DNA from: Oasisia sp. SBJ-2009
Taxonomy: Eukaryota; Annelida; Polychaeta; Sabellida; Siboglinidae
Assembly (NCBI GenBank): GCA_964017155.1
Contig: OZ024863.1
Coordinates: 37,856,038-37,920,037 of the forward strand
DNA length: 64,000 nt
Reading direction: 5' to 3'
Made by a program: the position numbers and the translations under genes. Of the stretch, positions 44,555-57,403 are shown in pieces. Numbering within the stretch: the stretch's first letter is position 1; the number at the start of each line of letters is the position of its first letter. The notes beneath the pieces are model-generated. The model did not search any database. It worked only from the letters and a program-made list of their open reading frames with translations, and was not told the DNA's origin.

Positions 44555-46100
44555 TCACCTTGCTTGGGCGTGAGCTGGGTGGCACCCGACAAATGTTGCA
44601 GCGCACTGGTCAGCAGAGCCTGGTAGTCGGGCTCGTGGCTGGCAGTCGAAGACCTCCCAGGCTGTGGCGCCAGACCAGGGGTGGAGGATGCTGCAGCCAT
44701 GTCCAACAGGGGCAGGGCAGTGAGGGCGGACCTCCCAGGCTGTGGCCAGACCAGGGGTGGACGATGCTGCAGCCATGTCCAACAGGGGCAGGGCAGTGAG
44801 GGCGGACCTCCCAGGCTGTGGCCAGACCAGGGGTGGAGGATGCTGCAGCCATGTCCAACAGGGGCAGGGCAGTGAGGGCGGACCTCCCAGGCTGTGGCCA
44901 GACCAGGGGTGGAGGATGCTGCAGCCATGTCCAACAGGGGCAGGGCAGTGAGGGCGGACCTCCCAGGCTGTGGCCAGACCAGGGGTGGACGATGCAGCAG
45001 CCATGTCCAACAGGGACAGGGCAGTGAGGGCGGACCTCCCAGGCTGTGGCCAGACCAGGGGTGGACGATGCTGCAGCCATGTCCAACAGGGGCAGGGCAG
45101 TGAGGGCGGACCTCCCAGGCTGTGGCCAGACCAGGGGTGGACGATGCAGCAGCCATGTCCAACAGGGACAGGGCAGTGAGGGCGGACCTCCCAGGCTGTG
45201 GCCAGACCAGGGGTGGACGATGCTGCAGCCATGTCCAACAGGGGCAGGGCAGTGAGGGCGGACCTCCCAGGCTGTGGCCAGACCAGGGGTGGACGATGCT
45301 GCAGCCATGTCCAACAGGGGCAGGGCAGTGAGGGCGGACGTCCCAGGCTGTGGCCAGACCAGGGGTGGACGATGCAGCAGCCATGTCCAACAGGGACAGG
45401 GCAGTGAGGGCGGACGTCCCAGGCTGTGGCCAGACCAGGGGTGGACGATGCAGCAGCCATGTCCAACAGGGACAGGGCAGTGAGGGCGGACGTCCCAGGC
45501 TGTGGCCAGACCAGGGGTGGACGATGCAGCAGCCATGTCCAACAGGGACAGGGCAGTGAGGGCGGACGTCCCAGGCTGTGGCCAGACCAGGGGTGGACGA
45601 TGCAGCAGCCATGTCCAACAGGGGCAGGGCAGTGAGGGCGGACCTCCCAGGCTGTGGCCAGACCAGGGGTGGACGATGCAGTAGCCATGTCCAACAGGGA
45701 CAGGGCAGTGAGGGCGGACGTCCCAGGCTGTGGCCAGACCAGGGGTGGACGATGCAGTAGCCATGTCCAACAGGGACAGGGCAGTGAGGGCGGACGTCCC
45801 AGGCTGTGGCCAGACCAGGGGTGGACGATGCAGTAGCCATGTCCAACAGGGGCAGGGCAGAGAGGGCGGACGTCAAAGGTTTGTCAGAATGCTGTGGTCG
45901 ACCTCGGACAACTGGGCCTCCAACGCCTGTATACGCCGCTTGAGATCTGAGTTGGTGGCACGCAAGACGTCAGCATCCACATCGCTGTCAGAGTCCAGGG
46001 TAGCCTCCACCAGTCGCGCAGGTGGACGTGTCAACTCGTGGAGTGTCGACGGGCAGGTAGCGGCCCACTTTCCAACCTTGTATCACTTTAGGCATCGCTG
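44555..46100 (-). pseudogene. Possible host exon pair hosting the 76-bp array
   Basis: On the high-coordinate side (46,080-45,890) the minus strand encodes a leucine-zipper-like DLKRRIQALEAQLSEV stretch, preceded by DSDSDVDADV and ended by TGA. On the low side (44,640-44,565) it encodes PDYQALLTSALQHLSGATQL followed by a good donor (AAG|GTGAGT). Non-repeat coding text on both sides hints that the array expanded inside a gene. I do not recognise the gene, and the frames do not join cleanly. Confidence 0.3.
44664..45885. repeat. 76-bp minisatellite, about 16 units, open in all minus frames
   Basis: Units carry ATGTCCAACAGGGGCAGGGC and CTCCCAGGCTGTGGCCAGAC. Because 76 is not a multiple of three, each frame cycles through three readings every 228 bp; all three minus frames stay open for 379 to 452 codons. 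Two sub-types (ATGCTGCAG and ATGCAGCAG or ATGCAGTAG) are arranged in blocks. Open frames alone are not taken as a gene. Confidence 0.93.
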
Positions 46101-47842
46101 AAAGAGAGGAAACACACTAACGCAGTATGCCATGCAGAACAAACGAACATTACAGATCCAGCTGGAGATATAGCACCACCTAAATTGAACGAAGGACATG
46201 CAGCAATAAAACAATGGCCGGGTGAGCCAGCACGAGTAGCTGTGTACGTAGCCAGAAGCCCCAGGAGGGCAGACACACCAATGATACAATGAACCCACCG
46301 GTGATGCGTTGGGTGCCGTGACCTAACAAGAAAAAACAAAACAAAAGGTCAGATGCAACGACACCAAACCGAGTGCCAGGCATGTTGTCATTCCTCCACC
46401 TAACGAGAAAATAAAAACAACATGACTACTAAAGGGGTCGATGCCTTCAACAAAACAGCAAACACAATAATAAATACGTGGCACACACCAAGAGCACAGC
46501 ACGCATAAATGAGCTATAACTGACCAACGCACAGGAAGCAAACAGACAGCCGAAGCCTGCAAAAAACCATGTCAGAAGCCAGACAGTGTGAACTGAAAAG
46601 CAGAAAACCAATCATACAACACAGTGTAACAGGAAGCCAAGTCCAATAGGAAAAGGCAACAAAACAGAGCCAGTGTTTACTAAACTTGTGCTCTGTTTAG
46701 TTTATTTCCGCGTAACATAAAGTATTAACAGTTTACACTTCTCTTGATTGACCTAGTATCGCAATGATACAGCAATGTGCTCAACATCGTTTCTTCTCAC
46801 CTACCAACGTTATCCTCACTACCACTGTTGTCAAGCGTCTTGACGATACGCGAGAACTTAGGCCAGCTGTATTATCCTCCTTCGTCTGATGTCGACGATG
46901 CTGCAGTAAATGGACGTATGTATGACAGTTGCTAATGTCTTAGTTGATTGTATTCGTGGCCGGGCGTATGATTTCAGTATACAACAGTATTTTATTTGTT
47001 TTCATAACGTGTTTATCAGCCGAGTAGGCCAGTAGGCAGAACGAAGCTGTTGACATAACTGCAAAGATGCAGTGCGTTTGCAACGTCTCGTTGTAGTGTT
47101 TTGATGCAAGGTTTAAGTTCGGTATAGCGCAGTAGTTGGCGAAAGTGTTGCCATCTTCGTTAAAATATCAGTATTAACTAACCAGCAAACCAGCGACGGG
47201 GGTGGGTAAGTAGCGTGTGGAGTTAGTGAAACAGTCAACAATTATATCAAATTTCAAGCCCGGGCGCTAAGGAATGGGAGCAAGGGACATCCAAAAACAC
47301 GCCCCGAAGTAAAGCAAACAACGACATGGCACAAACAACCGGCGGATAACCCGACCGGCAACGCCTGAGACTGATATATAAACCATCGCCAGCGATTACG
47401 CATCATCTAGACAGCGGCACCTTCTGCGATTTGCTGGTGTTATCCGGCCCCACTTCTCATGATACCATTCTCATTGGTGTGTCACAATTGTTCATAAAGA
47501 TATTTCATTTTTAAATTGGAGAAAATCGACTTCGAAGGTCCATTCACTTATTTTATTTTGGAAGGATTACATTGAAAACCGTCACAGTATTTATGCATAC
47601 ATCATGTCAGACAGACACGTGTGAAGAATCTTTCTTGCAAATGAGTTTCATAAAAACATTTTTGTATTATTATTGTTATTTTATTTGCAGTAACGTTATT
47701 TGTTCACAAAATGAAAAAATCATATTTTTCAGTTGTAGTGCTTTATTCTGCAATTTAACCGTGCTCTGAAGGCGACTGATAATGGATGGCAATCAGTAAT
47801 GTCAGTTGTCTTATATGTCGAACTTAGTCATGTGACTGACTA
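46101..47842. other. Gene-free stretch
   Basis: Only short open frames without motifs. No tandem repeat noted. Confidence 0.5.
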
Positions 47843-47984
47843 GTGGCACCCCCTCTGTCCACGTTTTGCTGCAGGATGTTCATCAATATTTGGCTGAGCT
47901 TTTCCACGACCACGACTGTGGCTAGTAGACCCAGCTCTCCGTTGCACTACTGGCTGCACCAAGCTCTCACTCTGGCTCTCACTC

Positions 47985-48215
47985 TCAGACTGGTCGTCTG
48001 GCTGAGGACATGTGATATCCTAGGTATCTCTTGCTGGCTTTGCCCAGGCCAGGTGGTGTGCTGGGTCGAGGCCGGAGGATTGGTGGCAACACCTCATCAT
48101 CCAGAAATAGTTCACACCTCTCCTTCTCCGAATCTGCGAACTCCTTCCTGAACACCACTCCAGGTTGAGTCGCATCAAACCGGAAATGGTGATACTGTTT
48201 GGTGCCTTTCATCAC
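47985..48215 (-). pseudogene. Unassigned conserved-looking ORF fragment
   Basis: The minus frame has KGTKQYHHFRFDATQPGVVF, then DSEKERCELFL and a proline-rich tail, and stays open upstream past 47.99 kb in a related frame. The YHHFRF...PGVV...DSE pattern looks like the C-terminal end of a transposon-encoded protein, but I cannot name it. It sits directly before the macrosatellite. Confidence 0.35.
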
Positions 48216-48419
48216 GCGGGAAAAAGGCCTCAGAACTGACTGTCAGTGAGCCCGGGGCACAGCTACTTCACCTTCTTCCTTCAGTTATTACAATCAGTAC
48301 AATCATACAGTATTTACATGTGTTGAAAAAGTAGGCATCCCTTAATTGTATCCCAGATGAGCCCAACAGTTGTTACCAGGAAACCTCCTCCCTAACCCTC
48401 CTTCTGTCTAGACACTGTT

Positions 48420-48690
48420 GGGTGTGACAGGGAATGGTGACAGTCACTGTCTTTAACTGGTGACATTCTCACAGCCGGTGACAGATTGTGTCGTGACAGT
48501 CGTCACCCAAGTCTCTGTTGTCTTGGCAGTCGAACCTCTGTAGTTGGTGACATACTGGTATCCCCTGAGAAATGACAGCGAGTGACATTGACGTGAGATG
48601 ACATTCGCACAAGTTTAGTTTTCGTAGACTTGTCCAGTGGAGAAGACATGTCATGTCGTCTCCTAAGTGGACACACATGGGTCGTCACCC
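48420..48690 (-). pseudogene. NLR-type leucine-rich-repeat fragment (block L1)
   Basis: The minus frame reads WTSLRKLNLCECHLTSMSLA and then ISQGIPVCHQLQRFDCQDN and RDLGDD, the spacing of ribonuclease-inhibitor-like LRRs found in NLR receptors. No other NLR domain is nearby. Related pieces lie at 50.9-51.1, 52.96-53.25, 54.65-54.85, 56.73-56.95, 58.8-59.27 and 60.24-60.44 kb, and at 31.7 kb. Confidence 0.65.
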
Positions 48691-48787
48691 AAAGTCAGTC
48701 GATACTACAGGGCTTACCACACCTACCTCCACTCCTCATTCCACATTACTGTTGACATATTCACGCTTCACTGATTTAGTGATTACC

Positions 48788-49024
48788 TCAGCACTCGTGC
48801 GCATCTACCTGCCTCTCTTGCATGGCTTTCACGTTGCCTGGAGAATAGCGAGGTTTCTCCACAATCTGACAGTCTCGTGCAATGGGACCCTGTTTGTTGC
48901 ATAACAAATATTGTACACACTCATATACATGGTTCTCAGTCACACGACCAAAATAGCCCCCCCCCCTATCGACGGAAGCCATGGTGTGTGTCAAGCGGAC
49001 TACAGCGTCATTAGCAGCCGCCAT
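48788..49024 (-). pseudogene. Retroelement zinc-knuckle fragment, copy 1
   Basis: The minus frame has YLLCNKQGPIARDC, a CCHC knuckle in which the first Cys is Tyr and the His is Pro, followed by VEKPRYSPGN. Gag-like origin is likely. Confidence 0.55.
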
Positions 49025-49120
49025 TGTTTAGACAGAGATATCCTCCGCATTCTATATAAATTTCGAAGCAGTCAATTATGATGGCCACCATAAGTCCCAA
49101 ACGTTTGTGAAACTGAAGGG

Positions 49121-49555
49121 TCATTGTTCACGTCCAGACCAGTAGACTAATGACTTTAAGCGTTCATGCATGACATGTATTGTAGAAATAAAGGTTCGTG
49201 AAACAGTAGATTTTGAAACTCCAAATCGGTATCCTAGGTCTTGCACTGGTGAATTTAGTCTTAATTTCATCAGCATAAGGACAAATTTGTGAAATGTTGA
49301 CAAACTTGACATGACACCTTCAAGCAGATGTGACAGTGCTATCAGTGTCACATAGCTAGGTAATCCAGTCATGTAGAGCACTTTCTTGTCATTTCCCGCG
49401 AAAGATTCTTTTGTAAATTGGGTGTTTAGCAGTTGTTGCTTGAGTGTCATGTTTTCAGTTCTAAGAGTCTGAAGTTCAGAGTTGAGGTTCATTTCCGAGT
49501 TATGATCAACGCTACAGGTACATTTCAATTCACTGTGCTTCAAATGTCCTGACAA
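49121..49555 (-). pseudogene. PIF/Harbinger helix-turn-helix half, diverged copy
   Basis: The frame has ELQTLRTENMTLKQQLL (coiled coil), LYMTGLPSYVTL, KFVLMLMKLRLNSPVQDL and FGVSKSTVSRTFISTI, ending in a LVYWSGRE motif. This is the N-terminal half of Harbinger-type DDE_Tnp_4 proteins, in which the helix-turn-helix binds DNA before the catalytic domain. The ...FDIIQPHLP part is replaced by a short deletion. A similar copy lies at 53,700-54,090. Confidence 0.82.
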
Positions 49556-49802
49556 CTTAAACGAACATATGTCTCTGTTGTCTCCTAGGAGACCCTCCTC
49601 TCACTCTTCTGGTGGAGTGGCAATGGACCAATCTAGCAGTACTTGTGCTGCAGTGTGTTGAATGTTCAGTTCTTTTCGAATTGTTGCTCTGTTTGGACCT
49701 TAACAAAAAGTTGAAGCTATTAAACATACAATGTTCCTACACTTGAACAACTAGAAAATTTCCACGAGTGTTTTCCATGCACAATCTTGAAGTGAACGGT
49801 TG

Positions 49803-50411
49803 TTATTCGTGGTCTGCATTGATGGGTAACTTAACGTTACAGGTGCCAGCCAATTTATTCTGAAATTTATTTCTTGCAATAGTGCTTTGTGTGCATGCTT
49901 TATGGATTTTTCGAACCTTCTGTCGAAGTCTTTGAACTTCATCATGTGGTTCGTTCAATTCTTTCCGAGACACACAACTGTGAAAATATAAATGAGTTTG
50001 TAATGACTTTAAGCGTTCATACATGACATGTATAGGTGAAATAAAGGTTCGTGAAACTGTAGATTTTGAAACTCCAAATGGGTATGCAAGGTCTTGCACT
50101 GGTGTACTCAGTCTTAATTTCATCAGCACAAGGACAAACTTGTGAAATGTTGACAAACTTGACATAAAACCTTCAGGCAGATGTGGCTGGATAATATCAA
50201 ACAGTGCTATCAGTGTCACATAGCTAGGTAATCCAGTCATGTAGAGCACGTTCTTGTCATTTCCCTCGAAAGATTCTCTTGTAATTTGGGTGTTTAGCAG
50301 TTTTTGCTTAAGTGTCATGTTTTCAGTTCTAAGAGTCTGAAGGTCAGAGTTGAGGTTCATTTCCGAGTTATGATCAATGTTACAGGTACATTTCAATTCA
50401 CTATGCTTCAA
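49803..50411 (-). pseudogene. PIF/Harbinger helix-turn-helix half, full-length copy A
   Basis: A 202-codon open frame: KHSELKCTCNIDHNSEM, coiled coil, YMTGLPSYVTLIALFDIIQP, FHKFVLVLMKLRL, VQDLAYPFGVSKSTVSRTF. After the helix-turn-helix the text (SCVSRKELNEPHDEVQRLRQ) departs from the usual YWPSRE junction, so the catalytic half was lost and replaced. Nearly identical copies follow at 51,885-52,493, 55,633-56,241 and 57,648-58,322. Confidence 0.85.
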
Positions 50412-51249
50412 ATTTCATGACAGCGTAAACGAGCATATGGCTCTCTGGTCTTCTAGGAGACCGCTGTGCTGAACTTTCAGTTCTTTTCGATTTGTTGATA
50501 TGTTGTACCTTAACAAAAAGGTAAAACTATTAAGGGACAACCTGGGGCTGGATTTTGTCAAATTTGGCCAAAAACTGTGATTTTGTGATGTTTGTGTTTG
50601 CAAAGAAAAATTGATCACTACATACCAATTTTTCCGCCTGAGCAAATTGGCTATACTACCTACAAAGCCCACTAGGGTAATACTAGTACTGGCCTAATCC
50701 ATTATATGTCGCCGCTTGCATTATCACCTCACATAAGATTATTCTACAATCACGAATCCTACTTCAGTTATTACAATCATTACAATCATACAGTATTTAC
50801 ATGTGTTGAAAATGTAATCATCCCTTAATTGTATCCCAGATGAGCCCAACAGTTGTTACCAAGAAACCTCCTCCCTAACCCTCCCTCTGTCTAGACACTG
50901 TTGGGTGTGACAGGGAACGGTGACAGTCACTGTCTTTAACTGGTCACATTCTCACAGCCGGTGACAGACTGTGTTGTGATGTCACTACCCAAGTCTCTGT
51001 TGCCTTGGCAGTCGAACTTCTTTAGTTGGTAACACCTTCGTATTATCCACTGTAGAAGACATGTCGTCTCAGTGGACATTCATGGGTCGTCACACGAAGT
51101 GGACACACATGGGTCGTCACACAGAATGAACTCTTCTAGTCCATGACACACCACAGTCATACGTGCTGGAAGTGTAGTAGGCAGTGTTTGAGTCAGGATT
51201 TGAAATTTAGGGGACATACTGGGTATGAAAAAAAGTGAGACATCACATT

Positions 51250-51573
51250 TTAGATAGAGACATGTATTTGTAAATAAATTATCAGCAAACTAAAAGAATC
51301 CAACATGCACCGCCTGGCCAGCACCGCACTGACTTGGCCCACAGCCCAGCCAGCACCGCACTGACTTGGCCCACAGCCCAGCCAGCACCGCACATGTGGC
51401 TGGATAATATCAAACAGTGCTATCAGTGTCACATAGCTAGGTAATCCAGTCATGTAGAGCACATTCTTGTCATTTCCCTCGAAAGATTCTTTTGTAATTT
51501 GGGTGTTTAGCAGTTTTTGCTTAAGTGTCATGTTTTCAGTTCTAAGAGTCTGAAGTTCAGAGTTGAGGTTCAT
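51250..51573 (-). other. Chimeric ORF: Harbinger N-terminal part fused to minisatellite
   Basis: The 107-codon frame reads Harbinger text to FDIIQPH and then turns into minisatellite-coded CGPSQCGAGWAVGQ and a hydrophobic tail (SFSLLIIYLQIHVSI). The same fusion occurs at 54,998-55,321 and 57,080-57,403 with identical protein. The junction lies at a shared ATGTGGCTGG word. Confidence 0.8.
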
Positions 51574-51884
51574 TTCCGAGTTATGATCAATGTTACAGGT
51601 ACATTTAAATTAACTGTGCTTCAAATGTCCTGACAACTTAAACGAACATATGTCTCTGTTGTCTCCTAGGAGACCCTCCTCTCACTCTTCTGGTGGAGTG
51701 GCAATGGACCAATCTAGCAGTACTTGTGCTGCAGTGTGTTGAATTTTCAGTTCTTTTCGAATTGTTGCTCTGTTTGGACCTTAACAAAAAGTTGAAGCTA
51801 TTAAACATACAATGTTCCTACACTTGAACAACTAGAAAATTTCCACAAGTGTTTTCCATGCACAATCTTGAAGTGAACGGTTTC

Positions 51885-52493
51885 TTATTCGTGGTCTGCA
51901 TTGATGGGTAACTTAACGTTACAGGTGCCAGCCAATTTATTCTGAAATTTATTTCTTGCAATAGTGCTTTGTGTGCATGCTTTATGGATTTTTCGAACCT
52001 TCTGTCGAAGTCTTTGAACTTCATCATGTGGTTCGTTCAATTCTTTCCGAGACACACAACTGTGAAAATATAAATGAGTTTGTAATGACTTTAAGCGTTC
52101 ATACATGACATGTATAGGTGAAATAAAGGTTCGTGAAACTGTAGATTTTGAAACTCCAAATGGGTATGCAAGGTCTTGCACTGGTGTACTCAGTCTTAAT
52201 TTCATCAGCACAAGGAAAAACTTGTGAAATGTTGACAAACTTGACATAAAACCTTCAGGCAGATGTGGCTGGATAATATCAAACAGTCGTATAAGTGTCA
52301 CATAGTTAGGTAATCCAGTCATGTAGAGCACGTTCTTGTCATTTCCCTCGAAAGATTCTCTTGTAATTTGGGTGTTTAGCAGTTTTTGCTTAAGTGTCAT
52401 GTTTTCAGTTCTAATAGTCTGAAGGTCAGAGTTGAGGTTCATTTCCGAGTTATGATCAATGTTACAGGTACATTTCAATTCACTATGCTTCAA
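51885..52493 (-). pseudogene. PIF/Harbinger helix-turn-helix half, copy B
   Basis: Same 202-codon frame as copy A, with a few substitutions (LPNYVTLIRLFD). Confidence 0.85.
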
Positions 52494-52937
52494 ATTTCAT
52501 GACAGCGTAAACGAGCATATGTCTCTCTGGTCTTCTAGGAGACCGCTGTGCTGAACTTTCAGTTCTTTTCGATTTGTTGATATGTTGTACCTTAACAAAA
52601 AGGTAAAACTATTAAGGGACAACCTGGGGCTGGATTTTGTCAAATTTGGCCAAAAACGGTGATTTTGTGATGTTTGTGTTTGCATAGAAAAATTGATCAC
52701 TACATACCAATTCTTCCGCCTGAGCAAATTGGCTATACTACCTACAAAGCCCACTAGGGTAATACTAGTACTGGCCTAATCCATTATATGTCGCCGCTTG
52801 CATTATCACCTCACGTAAGATTATTCTACAATCACGAATCCTACTTCAGTTATTTCAATCATTACAATCATACAGTATTTACATGTGTTGAAAATGTAAT
52901 CATCCCTTAATTGTATCCCAGATGAGCCCAACAGTTG

Positions 52938-53250
52938 TTACCAAGAAACCTCCCTAACCCTCCCTCTGTCTAGACACTGTTGGGTGTGACAGGGAACGGT
53001 GACAGTCACTGTCTTTAACTGGTCACATTCTGACAGCCGGTGACAGATTGTGTCGTGACAGTCGTCACCCAAGTCTCTGTTGTCTTGGCAGTCGAACCTC
53101 TGTAGTTGGTGACATACTGGTATCCCCTGAGAAATGACAGCTAGTAACATTGACGTGAGATGACATTCGCACAAGTTTAGTTTTCGTAGACTTGTCCAGT
53201 GGAGAAGACATGTCATGTTGTCTCCTAAGTGGACACACATGGGTCGTCAC
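52938..53250 (-). pseudogene. NLR-type leucine-rich-repeat fragment (block L3)
   Basis: The longest open copy of the LRR piece (100 codons), continuing after RDLGDD with CHRLSECDQLKTVTVTV. Nearly identical to the 48.4-kb copy. Confidence 0.6.
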
Positions 53251-53349
53251 CCAAAGTCAGTCGATACTACAGGGCTTACCACACCTACCTCCACTCCTCA
53301 TTCGACATTACTGTTGACATATTCACGCTTCACTGATTTAGTGATTACC

Positions 53350-53583
53350 TCAGCACTCGTATGCATCTACCTGCCTCTCTTGCATGGCTTTCACGTTGCC
53401 TGGAGAATAGCGAGGTTTCTCCACAATCTGACAGTCTCGTGCAATGTGACCCTGTTTGTTGCATAAAAAATATTGTACACACTCATATACATGGTTCTCA
53501 GTCACATGACCAAAATAGCCCCCCCTATCGACGGAAGCCATGGTGTGTGTCAAGCGGACTACAGCGTCATTAGCAGCCGCCAT
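53350..53583 (-). pseudogene. Retroelement zinc-knuckle fragment, copy 2
   Basis: Second copy, reading YFLCNKQGHIARDC; here the His is kept but the first Cys is still Tyr. Confidence 0.55.
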
Positions 53584-54997
53584 TGTTTAGACAGAGATAT
53601 CCTCCGCATTCTATATAAATTTCGAAGCAGTCAATTATGATGGCCACCATAAGTCCCAAACGTTTGTGAAACTGAAGGGTCATTGTTCACGTCCAGACCA
53701 GTAGACTAATGACTTTAAGCGTTCATGCATGACATGTATTGTAGAAATAAAGGTTGGTGAAACAGTAGATTTTGAAACTCTAAATCGCTATGCTAGGTCT
53801 TGCACTGGTGAATTTAGTCTTAATTTCATCAGCATAAGGACAAATTTGTGAAATGTTGACAAACTTGACATGACACCTTCAAGCAGATGTGACAGTGCTA
53901 TCAGTGTCACATAGCTAGGTAATCCAGTCATGTAGAGCACTTTCTTGTCATTTCCCGCGAGAGATTCTTTTGTAAATTGGGTGTTTAGCAGTTGTTGCTT
54001 GAGTGTCATGTTTTCAGTTCTAAGAGTCTGAAGTTCAGAGTTGAGGTTCATTTCCGAGTTATGATCAATGTTACAGGTACATTTAAATTAACTGTGCTTC
54101 AAATGTCCTGACAACTTAAACGAACATATGTCTCTGTTGTCTCCTAGGAGACCCTCCTCTCACTCTTCTGGTGGAGTGGCAATGGACCAATCTAGCAGTA
54201 CTTGTGCTACAGTGTGTTGAATGTTCAGTTCTTTTCGATTTGTTGATATGTTGTACCTTAACAAAAAGGTAAAACTATTAAGGGACAACCTGGGGCTGGA
54301 TTTTGTCAAATTTGGCCAAAAACGGTGATTTTGTGATGTTTTTGTTTGCATAGAAAAATTGTTCACTACATACCAATTCTTCCGCCTGAGCAAATTGGCT
54401 ATACTACCTACAAAGCCCACTAGGGTAATACTAGTACTGGCCTAATCCATTATATGTCGCCGCTTGCATTATCACCTCACGTAAGATTATTCTACAATCA
54501 CGAATCCTACTTCAGTTATTACAATCATTACAATCATACAGTATTTACATGTGTTGAAAATGTAATCATCCCTTAATTGTATCCCAGATGAGCCCAACAG
54601 TTGTTACCAAGAAACCTCCTCCCTAACCCTCCCTCTGTCTAGACACTGTTGGGTGTGACAGGGAACGGTGACAGTCACTGTCTTTAACTGGTCACATTCT
54701 CACAGCCGGTGACAGACTGTGTTGTGATGTCACTACCCAAGTCTCTGTTGCCTTGGCAGTCGAACTTCTTTAGTTGGTAACACCTTCGTATTATCCACTG
54801 GAGAAGACATGTCGTCTCAGTGGACATTCATGGGTCGTCACACGAAGTGGACACACATGGGTCGTCACACAGAGTGAACTCTTCTAGTCTATGACACACC
54901 ACAGTCATACGTGCTGGAAGTGTAGTAGGCAGTGTTTGAGTCAGGATTTGAAATTTAGGGGACATACTGGGTATGAAAAAAAGTGAGACATCACATT

Positions 54998-55321
54998 TTA
55001 GATAGAGACATGTATTTGTAAATAAATTATCAGCAAACTAAAAGAATCCAACATGCACCGCCTGGCCAGCACCGCACTGACTTGGCCCACAGCCCAGCCA
55101 GCACCGCACTGACTTGGCCCACAGCCCAGCCAGCACCGCACATGTGGCTGGATAATATCAAACAGTGCTATCAGTGTCACATAGCTAGGTAATCCAGTCA
55201 TGTAGAGCACATTCTTGTCATTTCCCTCGAAAGATTCTTTTGTAATTTGGGTGTTTAGCAGTTTTTGCTTAAGTGTCATGTTTTCAGTTCTAAGAGTCTG
55301 AAGTTCAGAGTTGAGGTTCAT
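54998..55321 (-). other. Chimeric Harbinger-minisatellite ORF, copy 2
   Basis: Same open frame and same junction as at 51,250. Confidence 0.8.
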
Positions 55322-55632
55322 TTCCGAGTTATGATCAATGTTACAGGTACATTTAAATTAACTGTGCTTCAAATGTCCTGACAACTTAAACGAACGTATG
55401 TCTCTGTTGTCTCCTAGGAGACCCTCCTCTCACTCTTCTGGTGGAGTGGCAATGGACCAATCTAGCAGTACTTGTGCTGCAGTGTGTTGAATGTTCAGTT
55501 CTTTTCGAATTGTTGCTCTGTTTGGACCTTAACAAAAAGTTGAAGCTATTAAACATACAATGTTCCTACACTTGAACAACTAGAAAATTTCCACAAGTGT
55601 TTTCCATGCACAATCTTGAAGTGAACGGTTTC

Positions 55633-56241
55633 TTATTCGTGGTCTGCATTGAAGGGTAACTTAACGTTACAGGTGCCAGCCAATTTATTCTGAAATTTAT
55701 TTCTTGCAATAGTGCTTTGTGTGCATGCTTTATGGATTTTTCGAACCTTCTGTCGAAGTCTTTGAACTTCATCATGTGGTTCGTTCAATTCTTTCCGAGA
55801 CACACAACTGTGAAAATATAAATGAGTTTGTAATGACTTTAAGCGTTCATACATGACATGTATAGGTGAAATAAAGGTTCGTGAAACTGTAGATTTTGAA
55901 ACTCCAAATGGGTATGCAAGGTCTTGCACTGGTGTACTCAGTCTTAATTTCATCAGCACAAGGACAAACTTGTGAAATGTTGACAAACTTGACATAAAAC
56001 CTTCAGGCAGATGTGGCTGGATAATATCAAACAGTGCTATCAGTGTCACATAGCTAGGTAATCCAGTCATGTAGAGCACGTTCTTGTCATTTCCCTCGAA
56101 AGATTCTTTTGTAATTTGGGTGTTTAGCAGTTGTTGCTTAAGTGTCATGTTTTCAATTCTAAGAGTCTGAAGTTCAGAGTTGAGGTTCATTTCCGAGTTA
56201 TGATCAATGTTACAGGTACATTTCAATTCACTATGCTTCAA
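55633..56241 (-). pseudogene. PIF/Harbinger helix-turn-helix half, copy C
   Basis: Same frame, kept open over 202 codons. Confidence 0.85.
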
Positions 56242-57079
56242 ATTTCATGACAGCGTAAACGAGCATAAGGCTCTCTGGTCTTCTAGGAGACCGCCGTGCT
56301 GAACTTTCAGTTCTTTTTGATTTGTTGATATGTTGTACCTTAACAAAAAGGTAAAACTATTAAGGGACAACCTGGGGCTGGATTTTGTCAAATTTGGCCA
56401 AAAACGGTGATTTTGTGATGTTTGTGTTTGCATAGAAAAATTGATCACTACATACCAATTCTTCCGCCTGAGCAAATTGGCTATACTACCTACAAAGCCC
56501 ACTAGGGTAATACTAGTACTGGCCTAATCCATTATATGTCGCCGCTTGCATTATCACCTCACGTAAGATTATTCTACAATCACGAATCCTACTTCAGTTA
56601 TTACAATCATTACAATCATACAGTATTTACATGTGTGGAAAATGTAATCATCCCTTAATTGTATCCCAGATGAGCCCAACAGTTGTTACCAAGAAACCTC
56701 CTCCCTAACCCTCCCTCTGTCTAGACACTGTTGGGTGTGACAGGGAACGGTGACAGTCACTGTCTTTAACTGGTCACATTCTCACAGCCGGTGACAGACT
56801 GTGTTGTGATGTCACTACCCAAGTCTCTGTTGCCTTGGCAGTCGAACTTCTTTAGTTGGTAACACCTTCGTATTATCCACTGGAGAAGACATGTCGTCTC
56901 AGTGGACATTCATGGGTCGTCACACGAAGTGGACACACATGGGTCGTCACACAGAGTGAACTCTTCTAGTCTATGACACACCACAGTCATACGTGCTGGA
57001 AGTGTAGTAGGCAGTGTTTGAGTCAGGATTTGAAATTTAGGGGACATACTGGGTATGAAAAAAAGTGAGACATCACATT

Positions 57080-57403
57080 TTAGATAGAGACATGTATTTG
57101 TAAATAAATTATCAGCAAACTAAAAGAATCCAACATGCACCGCCTGGCCAGCACCGCACTGACTTGGCCCACAGCCCAGCCAGCACCGCACTGACTTGGC
57201 CCACAGCCCAGCCAGCACCGCACATGTGGCTGGATAATATCAAACAGTGCTATCAGTGTCACATAGCTAGGTAATCCAGTCATGTAGAGCACATTCTTGT
57301 CATTTCCCTCGAAAGATTCTTTTGTAATTTGGGTGTTTAGCAGTTTTTGCTTAAGTGTCATGTTTTCAGTTCTAAGAGTCTGAAGTTCAGAGTTGAGGTT
57401 CAT
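57080..57403 (-). other. Chimeric Harbinger-minisatellite ORF, copy 3
   Basis: Same open frame and same junction, 2,082 bp from copy 2. Confidence 0.8.

Noticed and set aside
44742..45836. Many plus-strand ORFs of about 60-69 codons
   Set aside because: They are the same reading of successive 76-bp units, offset by one unit each.
50415..50672. Recurring 85-codon minus-strand ORF next to the Harbinger copies
   Set aside because: It recurs with the macrosatellite unit but shows no motif, and contains a non-coding-looking polypyrimidine-rich mix; kept only as a marker block for the unit.
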